A stretch of 14,234 bases of DNA, taken from contig CAYJAJ010000033.1 in assembly GCA_964368495.1 (NCBI GenBank), positions 1 through 14,234 on the forward strand, in the 5' to 3' direction. This document shows, piece after piece, positions 13,449 to 14,234 of this stretch. The number at the start of each line of letters is the position of its first letter. Within the stretch, counting starts at the first letter, position 1. The notes under the pieces were generated by a model that ran no database searches, had not been told where the DNA came from, and saw only the letters and a program-made list of their open reading frames with translations. Source of the stretch: CALVGQ01 sp964368495. GTDB lineage: Bacteria; Bacillota_I; Bacilli_A; Erysipelotrichales; Erysipelotrichaceae. Both the position numbers and the translations under genes were made by a program.

Positions 13449-14046
13449 TATTAAATATGAAGATAACACAATTGTTTGTACAAGCATTCTTGGTGACAAT
13501 AAGACTATTGTAACTGAATACATAAAAATCTATGATGATTATACAATTGAATTAACACTTGATTACAAAGCACAAAGTCATCTAAATGAATTTTATAGCT
13601 TTGGGTATTGTTTTGACACGCTTAAAATGGACACATGCACTTACTATGGTTTAGGTCCTGAAGAGAATTATCAAGACCGTAAAATGGCTGCAAACTTAGG
13701 TATTTATGAATATAAGATAAGTGAGAATCTACCTAAATATGTTGTCCCTTCAGAGTGTGGTAATCGAGAAGGCAATCATTATGCTATATTGAGCAAAGAA
13801 AACAAAGGGCTAGTATTTAGATCGGATGAGGCATTTAGTTTTAGTGCACTAGAGTACAATTATAAAGAGTTACAAAATGCATTTTACATTGATGATTTAA
13901 AAGACTCGACTAAAACGTGTATCAATATCTGTAAGGCAAAAGCAGGCGTTGGAGGGGATGATACATGGGGAGCATTAGTTCATGATGAATACTGTCTAAA
14001 GGCAAATAAAGATTATCGTTTTAAAATTTATATTAATAAAAAATAA
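13396..14046 (+). pseudogene. lacZ: Beta-galactosidase (GH2), C-terminal small-chain domain in a shifted frame
   Basis: This frame holds the rest of the last domain of lacZ, from about 13440 on: IDIKYEDNTIVC, then TYYGLGPEENYQDR, PSECGNREGNH and GVGGDDTWGALVHDEYCL, all standard for the Bgal small-chain domain. To move from the first frame to this one needs a shift of one extra base or loss of 3n+2 bases. Between TDNDKGN and IDIKYEDN only about a dozen residues fit, while E. coli LacZ has roughly 25 in this stretch including a conserved Trp. A small deletion of some 30-50 bases is therefore likely. The ATG at 13396 has no ribosome binding site, and AAAGGA at 13401 is too far from the ATG at 13420, so separate translation is doubtful. 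Without this domain the active site and tetramer contacts are incomplete. Confidence 0.75.
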
Positions 14047-14050
14047 ACTG

Positions 14051-14092
14051 ACAACAAGTTAGAAGAATGACTCTAGCTTGTTGTATTTTTTT
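14051..14092 (+). terminator. Strong intrinsic terminator closing the gal-mgl-lac locus
   Basis: A 13-bp stem (14051-14063 with 14072-14084, one G-U pair, arms ACAACAAGTTAGA and TCTAGCTTGTTGT) with an 8-base loop is followed by A and seven Ts. It begins 5 bases after the lacZ stop. Confidence 0.92.
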
Positions 14093-14137
14093 GATACAAG
14101 TAAACATCATAAAATTGAAATAAAAAGGATATTTATC

Positions 14138-14165
14138 TTGCATTGCAGAAATATTTTGGTATAAT
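14138..14165 (+). promoter_or_regulatory. Extended -10 promoter of the tRNA gene
   Basis: TATAAT (14160-14165) is preceded by TGG, an extended -10. A weak -35, TTGCAT (14138-14143), lies 16 bases upstream. The tRNA starts 15 bases after the -10, allowing a short 5' leader for RNase P. Confidence 0.65.
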
Positions 14166-14180
14166 AATATAGCAACAGTT

Positions 14181-14234
14181 GGTTCCTTAGCCAAGTGGTA
14201 AGGCAATAGACTGCAACTCTGTGATCGCCGGTTC
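14181..14234 (+). tRNA. tRNA-Cys (GCA), 5' part, cut by the right edge
   Basis: The 5' strand of the acceptor stem GGTTCCT, then TA, a D-arm GCC...GGC, and an anticodon stem ATAGA/TCTGT around the loop CTGCAAC give anticodon GCA. A four-base variable loop and the T-stem start GCCGGTTC follow. The short D-loop and variable loop are typical of Firmicutes tRNA-Cys. The 3' acceptor strand lies outside, so the exact first base is not checked. Confidence 0.88.

Noticed and set aside
13420..13450. Programmed frameshift in lacZ
   Set aside because: No slippery run, Shine-Dalgarno-like stimulator or hairpin at the junction, and lacZ genes are not known to use one.
11232..14046. Natural two-subunit beta-galactosidase (LacL/LacM type)
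   Set aside because: The break lies inside the last domain rather than at the LacL/LacM border, the second frame lacks a suitable start and ribosome binding site, and residues are missing at the junction.
1..14234. CRISPR array, insertion sequence or phage genes
   Set aside because: No spaced direct repeats, transposase-like frames, terminal inverted repeats or phage proteins were seen on either strand.

Overview
The window is AT-rich DNA from a low-GC Gram-positive (Firmicutes-type) bacterium. Signs of this are strong AGGAGG-type ribosome binding sites, TTG and GTG starts, consensus sigma-A promoters, a CcpA-type cre box, a one-piece tmRNA with encoded CCA, and a galactose operon of Firmicutes type. 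TGG encodes Trp and TAA, TAG and TGA act as stops, so the code is the standard bacterial one. An Erysipelotrichia- or Clostridia-like host fits, but the species cannot be named from the sequence.

Left part (1-4842), mixed housekeeping and accessory genes. Positions 1-344 (minus) hold the start of a secreted Thr/Pro-linker protein with a near-consensus extended -10 promoter. The tmRNA (562-913, minus) follows, with a textbook promoter and terminator, then a D-2-hydroxyacid dehydrogenase (minus). Divergent from the dehydrogenase is a small MGMT/ATL-like alkyltransferase homologue. Next is a YihY/BrkB-family membrane protein gene split by one in-frame TAG. It converges on a small acidic, Cys-rich gene of unknown function across a terminator that overlaps both stop codons. 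A zinc M15-type peptidase with a peptidoglycan-binding domain and a 132-aa unknown protein complete this part.

Right part (4843-14092), a galactose/lactose locus all on the plus strand: galM (mutarotase), galK (galactokinase), mglB-mglA-mglC (galactose/glucose ABC importer) and lacZ (GH2 beta-galactosidase). The logic is import of galactose, anomer conversion and phosphorylation, with lacZ releasing galactose from beta-galactosides. galT and galE are not in the window. The mgl promoter carries a perfect cre box interleaved with an inverted repeat at the transcription start. An AT-rich 11-mer palindrome recurs upstream of both galM and mglB. Long hairpins separate mglB from mglA and mglC from lacZ. 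The lacZ frame is broken in its C-terminal domain, so lactose hydrolysis by this copy is probably lost. A strong terminator closes the locus, and a tRNA-Cys gene runs off the right edge.

No CRISPR array, transposase, integrase or clearly new system was found. The most notable points are the two broken genes (brkB-like and lacZ), the composite operator at mglB and the unknown Cys-rich acidic protein.
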